Assembly: GCA_035541875.1 (NCBI GenBank) | Contig: DATKML010000041.1 | Coordinates: 124,001-188,000 of the forward strand | Direction of reading: 5' to 3' | DNA length: 64,000 nucleotides | Source of the DNA: JAJPHI01 sp035541875 | Lineage (GTDB): Bacteria; Desulfobacterota; Binatia; Binatales; Binataceae | Shown: positions 25,315 through 33,869 of the stretch, in pieces | Numbering within the stretch: the stretch's first letter is position 1 | Layout of the letters: each line of letters opens with the position of its first letter | Program-made: the position numbers and the translations under genes | The notes under the pieces: generated by a model | What the model was told of the DNA's origin: nothing | The model's input: only the letters and a program-made list of their open reading frames with translations | The model's database searches: none

Positions 25315-25932
25315 ATGAAGGCGGAGATGCCACGCCTGATCCTCGTGCGGCACGGCGAGACCGTCGGCAATTCCAGTATTCGATATTACGGCCGCACCGA
25401 TATCGCGTTGTCCGACTCGGGTCGCGCTCAGATGCAGGCGACCCGGAGTATCCTCGCGAACGACATGAAGCTCTCGTCCTTCACGCAGGTCTTCGTGAGC
25501 CCGCTGTGTCGAGCGGTGGAAGGCGCGCGAATTATCGCGGGCGACAGCGTTGGGTTGATTGAAATCGAAGAGTTCCGCGAGATTGATTTCGGCGCCTTCG
25601 AAGGTCTGACTGCGGACGAAATCGAGGAGCGCTATCCGACTGAATACGCCCGCTGGATGCGCGATCGCCTGACGACTGAGTACACCTATCCCGGCGGTGA
25701 AAGCCGCGGAGCCTTTCTCGCCCGCGTCAGGAGCGGCGTCGATCGGATGCTCTCCCTGCGCCGCGACGGGTCGACGCTGCTCGTGGCCCATCGCGGTGTG
25801 ATTCGAGCGATTACGCAGACCCTTGCGGGGGCCGAGCCCGTAATCGAATTGGGCTCGATTCAGATTCTTACGGCGCACTCAAACCGCTGGACCATCGAAC
25901 TGCTCGATTTCACGGCGCATTTGAGCGAATAG
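25315..25932 (+). CDS. Histidine phosphatase family protein (phosphoglycerate-mutase-like)
   Basis: A 205-residue protein with the catalytic ILVRHGETVGN motif near the N-terminus, the conserved RCR-like segment SPLCRAVEGARII, EIDFGAFEGLTADEI and a C-terminal His in VAHRGVIRAIT. The His of RHG forms the phospho-enzyme. The family includes small-molecule phosphatases acting on phosphorylated cofactors or alpha-ribazole-phosphate. The start may be ATG 25315 or 25327; the latter leaves the motif closer to the N-terminus and follows an AAGGCGGAG stretch. A convergent Tyr phosphatase gene begins just past its stop. Confidence 0.92.
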   Translation: MKAEMPRLILVRHGETVGNSSIRYYGRTDIALSDSGRAQMQATRSILANDMKLSSFTQVFVSPLCRAVEGARIIAGDSVGLIEIEEFREIDFGAFEGLTADEIEERYPTEYARWMRDRLTTEYTYPGGESRGAFLARVRSGVDRMLSLRRDGSTLLVAHRGVIRAITQTLAGAEPVIELGSIQILTAHSNRWTIELLDFTAHLSE

Positions 25933-25935
25933 AAG

Positions 25936-26676
25936 CTATTCGGCCGGTTCGAGCAGGTCGGCTCTGATCGCTTCGAGATCAGAGGGGTCGAGTCCCAGCA
26001 CCTCGTGCATGAAGCCCTCGATACCGCCGTTCTCGTCGATCATGCCGAAGATCGGTGTGAGCTGTCGTTCACCCAACGGAATATTCGGGAAGGTTTCGTT
26101 ACTGACAAGAAAATCGGTCACGATCCGATCGCGGCTGACGCCGAGCAATTCGAGCAGCAGTGCCGCGCCGACGCCGGTGCGATCACGTCCGGCCGAGCAG
26201 TGGAAGAGCAGCGGATAGACGTTGCGATCAGCCAGTATCCTGAAAAAGTTCTGCCAGTCGCTCAGGAACTCAGTCAGGATCACAAGATGCTCGTCGCCCG
26301 GCTTGGTCTCGATTTTGTAGAAGCCCTCTTCGCGGAACCAGGTATCGCCAATCGGGATATGTTCCCAGCGTACGCCAGACTCCAGGAACTCGGGCTTCGG
26401 TTTTCCGAGATGCCGGACTTCCAGCCGACTTTGCAGGGTTATCAGGGTGCGCAGGCGAATCGATTCGAGCGGATGGGCCCCTTCGGTATTCAGGTGCGCC
26501 AGATGGGCCGAACGATAGACCATCCCATGCCGGATACGCCGACCGTCTTGAGTTGGATGACCGCCGAGATCACGAAAATTAAGCCCGCCGATTCGCCGTA
26601 TGATATCGAAATCGACTACCACACGGGGCTGAAGCAAGCCTTTTTTGGGACTGCCTTCGCGAGACAAACCGCCCAA
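25936..26676 (-). CDS. Tyrosine-protein phosphatase (PTP-type, Y_phosphatase3-like)
   Basis: About 246 residues. The catalytic loop HCSAGRDRTG (HCX5R) lies near the middle. The N-terminal FRDLGGHPTQDGRRIRHGMVYRS and a downstream SVLV-type region match the Y_phosphatase3 family, which dephosphorylates Tyr or phosphoinositides. The first codon of the frame is TTG (26676). A GTG at codon 19 (VVDFDIIRR) may be the actual start. It is convergent with the histidine phosphatase gene. A 220-bp gap without a clear gene separates it from the amine oxidase. Confidence 0.87.
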   Translation of the reverse strand: MGGLSREGSPKKGLLQPRVVVDFDIIRRIGGLNFRDLGGHPTQDGRRIRHGMVYRSAHLAHLNTEGAHPLESIRLRTLITLQSRLEVRHLGKPKPEFLESGVRWEHIPIGDTWFREEGFYKIETKPGDEHLVILTEFLSDWQNFFRILADRNVYPLLFHCSAGRDRTGVGAALLLELLGVSRDRIVTDFLVSNETFPNIPLGERQLTPIFGMIDENGGIEGFMHEVLGLDPSDLEAIRADLLEPAE

Positions 26677-26896
26677 CCCTTCCGCGCGTCGTTACGCGCC
26701 TCCGAACATCGATGCCCATCAATTTTATCGCTTTGGCGGTTTAGTCGAAAGCCGGTGCCAACGGTGAATTGGTTGCCTCGTGATTAAATCATCTAAATCG
26801 CAATTCGATGCGTTGCTTTGGTGGTGACGTGGAAAAAGCCCACGCACCTGTTTTAATCTTCGAGCCGCGCACTCTTCGTCGATCTTAATTTGTAAG

Positions 26897-28885
26897 GTGC
26901 GCTGGAGGATTGTCGTGATCCCATCCATAGTCGCATTTCTCTTGCTGCTCGCTTCCAATGTTGCCGCTGCAACGGCCGCTCCCCATCCGCTCGACCCGAT
27001 GTCACAGGCGGAGCTGACTTCGGTCGTTTCAGTGCTGAAAGGGGCGGGGCACGTCGACGACAACACGCGCTTCGTCTTCTTGAGCCTGCGCGAGCCCGAC
27101 AAGGCTGCGGTGCTGAAGTGGCAGCCGGGGGAGACTCCAAAACGCGAAGCCTTCGTGATGATCAAGCAGGGCAGTCAGGCCTTTGAAGCGATCGTCGATT
27201 TGACACAAGCGAAGCTGGTGTCGTGGAAAGAGATCAAGGGTGTGCAGCCCGCACTGCTCATCTTCGACGAGCTCAACAATCTGAACGATATCCTAAGGGC
27301 CGATTCCGGATGGCAGGCTGCGATGCGCAAACGCGGCTACGAGAAATTCGACAAGATCGAATGTATGCCCTTTTCGGCAGGTTACTTTGGCGTTCCCGAA
27401 GAGGAGGGCCATCGCTTGGTGCGCGCGGAATGCTACGACGGTGGGTCGGCAATCAATTATTGGGGCCGTCCTATCGAGGGAGTCGTAGCCACCGTCGATC
27501 TCAATCAGAAGAAGGTGATGAAGCTCATCGATACCGGCGTCGTGCCGGTGCCGAAGGAACCGGCCGAGTACGATGCGAAATCGATTGCTACGACGCGCGC
27601 GGCGCTTAACCCGATAGTAACGGAACAGCCGAAGGGTCCTGACTTCGCGGTGGCCGGCTCCCAAGTCAGCTGGGACAACTGGAAGTTCCGCGTCCGGATG
27701 GATCCGCGGCTGGGAATCGTCGTTTCAACGCTAAGCTTCAACGATGCCGGCAAGCCGCGATCGGTGATGTACGAAGGCCATCTCTCGGACATCTTCGTGC
27801 CGTATATGGACCCGACGCCCGGATGGTATTTCAGGTCGTACATGGATGAGGGTGAGTACGGAGTAGGGAAGCTCGCCTCCAGTCTTGTGCCCGGCAGTGA
27901 TTGTCCGGCGAACGCTTACTACTTCGACGACTGGATTGCGGACGAGCGCGGCGCCCCGCAGCATCGCGAGCGCATCGCATGCTTGTTCGAGCGAACCGAG
28001 GGAGTCGTGGCGTGGCGGCATTGGGACTTCATCACGAACCAAACCGAAAGCCGCGCGGGGCGCGAACTGGTGCTGCGATCAATCGCGACCGTGGGCAACT
28101 ACGATTACATCTTCGATTGGACCTTCCAGCAGGACGGGACAATTCGTGTCGCCGTCGGTGCTACTGGAATCGATGAGACGAAGGGCGTCGAGAGCAAAAG
28201 CAACGCCGATAAGCACGGCTCCGATGGCAGCTATGGAACGTTCGTCGCGGAAAACCTTGTTGGTGTGAATCACTCGCACTTCTTCTGCTTCAAACTTGAT
28301 CTCGATATCGACGGCGTCGATAACAGCTTCCAGACGATCCAGTTGGCGAAGGTCCGCGACGCGCAGCATGCGCGCAAGAGCATGTGGGTGACCAAACCGC
28401 AGATTCTTCAGCGCGAGGGGCAAGCGAGACTCAACGAGGACCCGCACAGCCCGAGTCTCTGGCGTGTGGTTAATCCAAACGTGACGAACTCTACCGGCTA
28501 TCCAGTGGCCTACGAATTGGTCCCGGCACCCCAGACCGCAGATCTGCTCGACCCGGACGACTACCCGCGCAAGCGCGCCGGGTTTGCCGACTATCAGCTC
28601 TGGGTTACGCCCTATACTCCGGCGCAAGCTGCCGCAGGACTCTATCCGAATCAGAACCCGGGTGGTGATGGCCTTCCCGCATGGACGCGCGCCAATCGCA
28701 GTATCGAGGATACCGATGTGGTGTTGTGGTACACGGTCGGCTTTAATCACTCGCCGGTTGCGGAGGATTGGCCAATCCTGCCGACGCTGTGGCATGAGTT
28801 TATGGTCAAGCCGACCGGCTTCTTCGCACGCAGCCCGGTGATCGATTTACCGGTGCAGCAAACTGCGTCGAGCGAGAACAAATAG
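26897..28885 (+). CDS. Copper amine oxidase (primary-amine oxidase), exported
   Basis: A 662-residue copper/topaquinone amine oxidase. The cofactor-precursor Tyr402 sits in VGNYDYIFDW and the catalytic base Asp317 in YMDEGEYG; their spacing of 85 matches characterised enzymes. Copper ligands are His459 and His461 in NHSHFFCFKL and His633 in TLWHEFMVKP. The reaction oxidises primary amines to aldehydes with NH3 and H2O2 release. A signal peptide (hydrophobic residues 7-22, cleaved near ATAA) predicts export. The frame opens at GTG 26897; GTG 26915 has TGGAGGA 5 nt upstream and could be the start, though it loses basic residues. A secreted cupin gene follows 29 nt later. Confidence 0.93.
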   Translation: MRWRIVVIPSIVAFLLLLASNVAAATAAPHPLDPMSQAELTSVVSVLKGAGHVDDNTRFVFLSLREPDKAAVLKWQPGETPKREAFVMIKQGSQAFEAIVDLTQAKLVSWKEIKGVQPALLIFDELNNLNDILRADSGWQAAMRKRGYEKFDKIECMPFSAGYFGVPEEEGHRLVRAECYDGGSAINYWGRPIEGVVATVDLNQKKVMKLIDTGVVPVPKEPAEYDAKSIATTRAALNPIVTEQPKGPDFAVAGSQVSWDNWKFRVRMDPRLGIVVSTLSFNDAGKPRSVMYEGHLSDIFVPYMDPTPGWYFRSYMDEGEYGVGKLASSLVPGSDCPANAYYFDDWIADERGAPQHRERIACLFERTEGVVAWRHWDFITNQTESRAGRELVLRSIATVGNYDYIFDWTFQQDGTIRVAVGATGIDETKGVESKSNADKHGSDGSYGTFVAENLVGVNHSHFFCFKLDLDIDGVDNSFQTIQLAKVRDAQHARKSMWVTKPQILQREGQARLNEDPHSPSLWRVVNPNVTNSTGYPVAYELVPAPQTADLLDPDDYPRKRAGFADYQLWVTPYTPAQAAAGLYPNQNPGGDGLPAWTRANRSIEDTDVVLWYTVGFNHSPVAEDWPILPTLWHEFMVKPTGFFARSPVIDLPVQQTASSENK

Positions 28886-28914
28886 CCGTCGTCTCCAAAG
28901 AAAAGGCCCGGAAT

Positions 28915-29412
28915 ATGGAAAGCACCGCTTCCTCAAAAATCTTGGCTCTGCTGATTGCAATCGTGGGCTCTTCCCTCATCCTCGTGGGCTCTGCTCGGGC
29001 GGATGGTGGGACGAAGGTTATCCAGTCGTCGAAGCAACTCACTTGGGGACCCGCTCCACCGAACTTCGCCGAAGGCGCTCAGGTCGCAGTGCTTCAGGGC
29101 GATCCCGGTAAGCCGGGCATTTATACGGTGCGCTTCAAGATGCCCTCGGGCTATAAGGTTGCTCCGCATTGGCAGCCTGCGGACGTTGCCGTGACCATGA
29201 TTAGTGGTAGCGCCGGTATCGGGTTCGGGGACAAGTTCGACAAAAGTGTGGGCAAGTTGATGAATCAGGGTGGCTTTGTAATCGAGCCCAAGGAAGTCCA
29301 TCGCTACGTCTGGGCCGTCGGACCGACGATAATCCAGGTACAGGGCGAAGGGCCGTTGGTCACGAACTACGTTAACCCGGCAGACGACCCCAGCGCCGCG
29401 GCACATCGCTGA
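28915..29412 (+). CDS. Secreted cupin-domain protein
   Basis: A 165-residue protein with a signal peptide (ALLIAIVGSSLILVGSARA) and a single cupin domain (YKVAPHWQPADVAVTMISG, GGFVIEPKEVHRYVW). Two His are visible in these segments, fewer than a typical metal-binding cupin, so activity is uncertain. It starts 29 nt after the copper amine oxidase, so both are probably expressed together and exported. No Shine-Dalgarno stands out. I do not recognise a named family beyond cupin. Confidence 0.8.
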   Translation: MESTASSKILALLIAIVGSSLILVGSARADGGTKVIQSSKQLTWGPAPPNFAEGAQVAVLQGDPGKPGIYTVRFKMPSGYKVAPHWQPADVAVTMISGSAGIGFGDKFDKSVGKLMNQGGFVIEPKEVHRYVWAVGPTIIQVQGEGPLVTNYVNPADDPSAAAHR

Positions 29413-29471
29413 CATACGGTATCGGCGGACGTTAGTGGGTTCTGCGAGCGTCGCCCGAAGCAGCTAGACGA

Positions 29472-30938
29472 TTAGCCGGCCGCTACGGCTGACGTGGGCT
29501 CGGCACTTGGATTGCCGGGGGTTGAGGAGTGAATCGCGTCGAGCAGAATCGCCTTTTTAACCAGTTTTGCGACGTGCGCGGTGAAGCCGGATGCGAGGCA
29601 TCGACGAACGTCGGTGTCGAGCGCTGAGGCAGTGAGCGCAATAATCGGCTTCGGTGTCGCACCAGGTTCCGCTTCGAGTTCGCGAATCTGTCGGGTCGCC
29701 TCGAAGCCGTCGACGATCGGCATCTGCAGATCCATCAGGACCACGTCGTAGTCGGACGCGGCAAATTTGGTTACCGCAACTGCACCGTTCTCGGCCTCTT
29801 CGATCGAGTAAGGGTTCTTCTTCAAAAAAGCTTTGATCAGGAGCCGGTTGTCGGGGGCGTCATCGACTAACAGAATCCGCAGAGCGGTGTCGGTATTGGG
29901 TGCGTCCGAAGCCGCCGGAGTTGATACTACGGCCGGAGCAGGTGCCTTCGATCGGCCATGACGATCGTTTGCTTCCTTGCCCTTAGCGATTCCGTTTAAC
30001 ACTGTTACTCCTGTCGCCGGCATGTTGGAGGGCTCGGATGCCGCTTTATCGATCGCGAGGCGCGCCGTGAAATGAAAGGCGCTGCCGCGTCCCGGTTCGG
30101 TTTCCGCCCACGCCCGCCCGCCCATCATCTCGGTGAGCCGCCTCACGATCGCGAGGCCGAGACCGCTCCCGCCGTAACGGCGAGCTGTAGAGGAATCCGC
30201 CTGCGTGAAATTCGCGAACAGCAGCGGTAATACGTCTGCCGGTATTCCTATCCCGGTGTCCGCAACCGTGAAGTGAAGCTCATCTTCGCTGCCAGTTGCG
30301 TCGGCTCGATCAACTGTCACGGTAATAGATCCGGTCTCCGTGAATTTGATCGAATTGCCGATCAGGTTCACCAGCACCTGCCGGAGGCGTAAGGGGTCGC
30401 CAATCAGATTGCGCGGAACTCCCGAAGAGATTCGCACCTTCAGATCGAGGCCCTTGGCCTGTGCACGAAAAGCAAAGGTCTCGATTGTTTTGTCGATCAG
30501 CTGCTCGAGGTTGAATTCCGGCTGTTCGAGACTTAGCCGACCGCTTTCAATTTTGGCGAGGTCGAGGATGTCGTTGATCAGCATCAGCAGGGTGTTACCG
30601 TTGTTGCGCATCACATCGAGGAATTTGCGCTGCTGCGGTTCGAGATCGCCCTCCGCCAGCAACTCGGCCATCCCGAGGATCGAGTTCATCGGCGTGCGAA
30701 TCTCATGTGACATGCTTGAGAGGAATTCGGATTTGGCGCGCGACGCTGCGAGCGCGTGTTCGCGAGCGGCTTCAAGTTGTTTCTCGGTGCGCTGATGCTC
30801 CGCTATCTCGGCGGAGAGACGGCTCTCGCTGCGTCGCAGCATGATCATATGTTCGCGCTGAGTGCGCCGAAAGCGACCTCCAATCAGGGTCGCGCATTGG
30901 GCAACAGCGACGGCAGCCATCATGGTCAGAAACCCCAT
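29472..30938 (-). CDS. Hybrid histidine kinase, kinase plus receiver part
   Basis: A 488-residue open frame. It starts with a hydrophobic segment, a short coiled coil, then HisKA with FLSSMSHEIRTP, HATPase boxes NLIGNSIKFT, DTGIGIP and GGSGLGLAI, a linker, and a C-terminal receiver (RILLVDDAPDNR, DVVLMDLQMPIVDG). The receiver Asp and the phospho-accepting His are intact. The frame is the same as in 30948-31295 upstream but separated from it by a TAG, so the full kinase would need read-through or repair. Transcription is likely from the sigma-54 activator side on the same strand. Confidence 0.9.
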   Translation of the reverse strand: MGFLTMMAAVAVAQCATLIGGRFRRTQREHMIMLRRSESRLSAEIAEHQRTEKQLEAAREHALAASRAKSEFLSSMSHEIRTPMNSILGMAELLAEGDLEPQQRKFLDVMRNNGNTLLMLINDILDLAKIESGRLSLEQPEFNLEQLIDKTIETFAFRAQAKGLDLKVRISSGVPRNLIGDPLRLRQVLVNLIGNSIKFTETGSITVTVDRADATGSEDELHFTVADTGIGIPADVLPLLFANFTQADSSTARRYGGSGLGLAIVRRLTEMMGGRAWAETEPGRGSAFHFTARLAIDKAASEPSNMPATGVTVLNGIAKGKEANDRHGRSKAPAPAVVSTPAASDAPNTDTALRILLVDDAPDNRLLIKAFLKKNPYSIEEAENGAVAVTKFAASDYDVVLMDLQMPIVDGFEATRQIRELEAEPGATPKPIIALTASALDTDVRRCLASGFTAHVAKLVKKAILLDAIHSSTPGNPSAEPTSAVAAG

Positions 30939-30947
30939 GACCCCGAG

Positions 30948-31468
30948 CTAATCACGCGGAAAACCATACACGACGAGCAGTTCGGCGATCGCGAGAAAGT
31001 TGAAAAGGAGCTGCCAGCGCCAACTCCACGGCAAAAGCGCTCCGGTGCCCGCGGCAAAAACCAACAAGGCACTGTAGAATTCGAACGTCTGACCCGACAC
31101 AAGCGCGATACCGCTCATGCCGGCAGTAACTCCTCCGGCCAGAATGAAGGCCAGCCTGGGCCACCAATCCCGCACCCACGAACCGTGAGTGTGCAGGCCA
31201 CCGTGATAACGAGCGCCAGCGCGACGTTGAAAAGATGGAGATCGAAGATCGCGGAGCCTTGATTGGGCTGAAGTATTAGAGAGAAGAGCAGCCAAAAGAA
31301 TTGGTAAGCCAGAACGATTAGTGGCCCGGTCGCAACCATCTTCTGCGACCAGCGTCCTTCGGCCGCTTCGTATTCCGCTTCGCTCAGCGTTGCCTGCGTG
31401 GCCACCTCGTCTGCAGCAGGATTCGAAATGGTCGTCGCTGTATCGATGCCGCTAGCTCCGAGGATCAT
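30948..31468 (-). pseudogene. Membrane sensor part of the hybrid kinase, broken by a frameshift and a TAG
   Basis: Two overlapping frames encode consecutive transmembrane segments. 31468 downwards gives VATGPLIVLAYQFFWLLF and LFNVALALVITVACTLTV. After a frame change near 31180 the other frame gives WPRLAFILAGGVTAGMSGIA, YSALLVFAAGTGALL and FNFLAIAELLVVYGFPRD, then TAG at 30948-30950. The kinase continues in that same frame right after the TAG with LGVMGFLTMMAAVAVAQ. The most natural reading is one sensor kinase of about 665 residues with six or so membrane segments, interrupted twice. Confidence 0.7.
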
Positions 31469-31676
31469 AAGGGTATGCGCGTCTCACTACGCCATCGGCA
31501 AAGCTGGAGCAAGGACGATGCCGCAATAGATGAATAATCAGCGAGTCGTGGCGACACTGCTCGACCTAGAACGAGTCGCTCGCGCGTGGCCAAGTACCGA
31601 AATGGAGCGATCGGAGGATAGCCGAACCCCTTCTCGAGGGGGCGCCAACGACGGCGTTCGCTTCTGCCGCTCGAAC

Positions 31677-32801
31677 CTAGGAACTGCTCGAAGGCTGCGG
31701 TGCCACGTTAGTTCGGATCTCACGGGTCAGGCCGTACCGCGTGATCATCCGATAGACCGTATAACGCGAGATTCCCAACAGTTGAGCTGCGCGGAAACAA
31801 TTGCCTCCCGTCTCGTGCAGCGCGCGCAGAAGAGCACTCTTGGTCGCATGATTCACGGCGTCGTCGAGCGATAGGCGTGCGGAGTTGCTCGTATGGAACT
31901 TCACCCTTGGAGCGGGTGTCGCGGCAATGACGGGCGCCTCCGGTACTTCGGCCTTGGCGAGATGCTCAGGCAGATCCGCCAAACCGATACGGTCCGAGTC
32001 CGTGAGCATGACGGCAGATTGAATCGCGTGTGAGAACTCACGCACATTTCCGGGCCAATCGTGACGATGCAGGGCATCGAGAGCCTGCTGGCTAATCCAT
32101 CGCACGTCTTTGCCAAAGAGGCCGTCGTAGTGCTTGATGAAGTGTGCGGCTAACGCGTCGAGTGCGTCCCCGCGGTCGCGAAGCGGCGGAATCGTGATCG
32201 TGGTTGCGCTCAACCGGTAGTAGAGATCGTCGCGGAAGGTCCCTGCTCTGACCATCGCCTTCAGATCGCGATTGGTTGCTGCGATTAGCCGGATATCGAC
32301 CTTATGGCTTTGCGCAGAACCTACTGGTTGTACTTCATGGGTCTCGACAGCGCGCAAAAGCTTGGGTTGAAGCCGCAGGGGCAGTTCGCCGATCTCGTCG
32401 AGGAAAAGAGTGCCACCGTTAGCCGAACGGAAATAGCCGAGTGCTTCATCGCGAGCGTCGGTAAAGGCGCCTTTAACGTGGCCGAAGAGCTGCGACTCAG
32501 CCAATGACTCGAGCAGATTGGAACAATTGAAAGTAACGAATGGTCCTTTTGGTACCGGACCGAGAGCATGCAGCGCTCGCGCTACCAACTCTTTGCCCGT
32601 TCCCGACTCACCGTGAACGAGAACCGTTGCCTTGTACGGCCCCAGCCGTTCGATCGTCTTGCAGACCCGCCGCATCTCCTCCGACCGCACCACCATCCCA
32701 CTCCGCTCTTCACATCCAGCGCTCAACTCATCCAGTTCGCGCCAAATCTCAACTGCAGGCGTGTCCCCAACAAAAGTGGCCGATTCATTATTCAGCTTCA
32801 T
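31677..32801 (-). CDS. Sigma-54-dependent transcriptional activator without sensor domain
   Basis: A 374-residue enhancer-binding protein: a short N-terminus, AAA+ domain with Walker A GESGTGKE, Walker B GGTLFLDEIGELP, WPGNVREF, and a C-terminal Fis-type HTH (NCFRAAQLLGISRYTVYRMI). There is no receiver, GAF or PAS domain, as in PspF-like proteins. The sigma-54-contacting loop reads GAFTDA instead of the canonical GAFTGA, so sigma-54 remodelling may be altered. The neighbouring kinase is on the same strand, but with no receiver in the activator a direct phosphorelay is not supported. An unusually AT-rich gap precedes it. Confidence 0.9.
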   Translation of the reverse strand: MKLNNESATFVGDTPAVEIWRELDELSAGCEERSGMVVRSEEMRRVCKTIERLGPYKATVLVHGESGTGKELVARALHALGPVPKGPFVTFNCSNLLESLAESQLFGHVKGAFTDARDEALGYFRSANGGTLFLDEIGELPLRLQPKLLRAVETHEVQPVGSAQSHKVDIRLIAATNRDLKAMVRAGTFRDDLYYRLSATTITIPPLRDRGDALDALAAHFIKHYDGLFGKDVRWISQQALDALHRHDWPGNVREFSHAIQSAVMLTDSDRIGLADLPEHLAKAEVPEAPVIAATPAPRVKFHTSNSARLSLDDAVNHATKSALLRALHETGGNCFRAAQLLGISRYTVYRMITRYGLTREIRTNVAPQPSSSS

Positions 32802-33139
32802 CAGAGCTACTTTCTCTCTATATCTTGTGGGAACGTAAGAGAACCGTAGTCCTAATGTAGCATTTATTCAAGTGATAACGAGTGTTTATTGATGTTTTTC
32901 TAACGCTATTACTTGCATTTGATGTCCTTTGACGGTCTTTATGATCTAGGTGTCGCTTTTTGCTAAGTGAGTAGGCTTGCTATAGACAGCCTTATAACTA
33001 GGCCAGCCCTTGCTGTATCGAGCCTAGATATATCCCAACTAAGCGACGGTTTGTTTTAGTTGGCTAACTCTGTCGGATCGCGACATGCGAGCGAGTCGTT
33101 TCATCGAAATCGCGTGAAGACTGCGGAAGCGAATCCGGC
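32802..33139. other. AT-rich non-coding region
   Basis: About 338 bp with no credible gene. The composition is markedly AT-rich compared with the coding regions around it (TTATTGATGTTTTTCTAACG and the like). It lies upstream of the sigma-54 activator and downstream of the 33140-33715 gene, both on the minus strand, so it should include the activator's promoter. I see no clear -24/-12 or -35/-10 pair, repeat or terminator that I would trust. Confidence 0.5.
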
Positions 33140-33715
33140 TCAAGTCGGCACTGGCTCGAAACCCCATTGAGAGGCTTCAGCAACCAGTTGATTAAGATTC
33201 TGTCCTTCGCTGACCATCGCCTGCACGAACATCTTTTGGCCTTCGAGCGTCCTGATGTACGGCCACTCGATAGGCTCGCCGACACGCTCGAAGCCATTGT
33301 TATAGAAAGTGGAGAGGTTCCATGGCTTCAGCAAAGGGTAGAGGAGAATCGCCTGAACTTTCTGACTGGCCAGAATCCAGGCGGCCTGACGAATCAGCCG
33401 GGCGCTACCGGGAGCTTTGGCCCACAGCTCGCCGCATTCGATTACGGACTCGGGGGGAAGGTAAGTAAGGTCGGGCTTCGGGTAGCTCTGCGGGAAACTG
33501 GCCAGGTCATGCAGGACGAACCCGGATAGCATGTCCTCCGGATTATCGCTCTCGTCGTCATATAATCCGTATAAGCGCCCGAAAGCGAGATGTGCCTCAC
33601 CGATCGACGATCTTGCGGTTTCAGCGAAGCCTGCGCCTTTGGTCAGGCGCGTCTCGACCAGATTATGTGCGAAGGCGCGCCGCTCTTCAGGTGATGACAG
33701 CAATCGTAGTTCCAT
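33140..33715 (-). CDS. Uncharacterised protein, possibly GNAT-like fold
   Basis: About 191 residues from ATG 33715 (GGGAGAGGGCG upstream); the frame is open further to 33997, but that extension is Arg/Ser-rich and uncharacteristic. It is rich in acidic and aromatic residues with YLPPESVIECGELWAK, RQAAWILASQKVQAILLYPLL and the late STFYNNGFERVGEPIEWPYI. The last segment recalls the C-terminal strand/helix of N-acyltransferases (Y-x-N-x-GF pattern), but no acetyl-CoA-binding motif is clear. It is divergent from the metallopeptidase/XRE operon, which makes it a candidate target or partner of that switch (inference). Confidence 0.65.
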   Translation of the reverse strand: MELRLLSSPEERRAFAHNLVETRLTKGAGFAETARSSIGEAHLAFGRLYGLYDDESDNPEDMLSGFVLHDLASFPQSYPKPDLTYLPPESVIECGELWAKAPGSARLIRQAAWILASQKVQAILLYPLLKPWNLSTFYNNGFERVGEPIEWPYIRTLEGQKMFVQAMVSEGQNLNQLVAEASQWGFEPVPT

Positions 33716-33869
33716 GATTCGCCCTCTCCCTCTCGGACTTGGTTGCTCGTGGTGTTCACTTCGCGAAGTTTCTCCACAACTGTAGGTTAGATACCGCTCT
33801 CCTCTACATAGCGCTAGCGAGAGGTGGTTGCAAATTGACGGCAAGTCACTACAATCCGGCAGACTGGTT

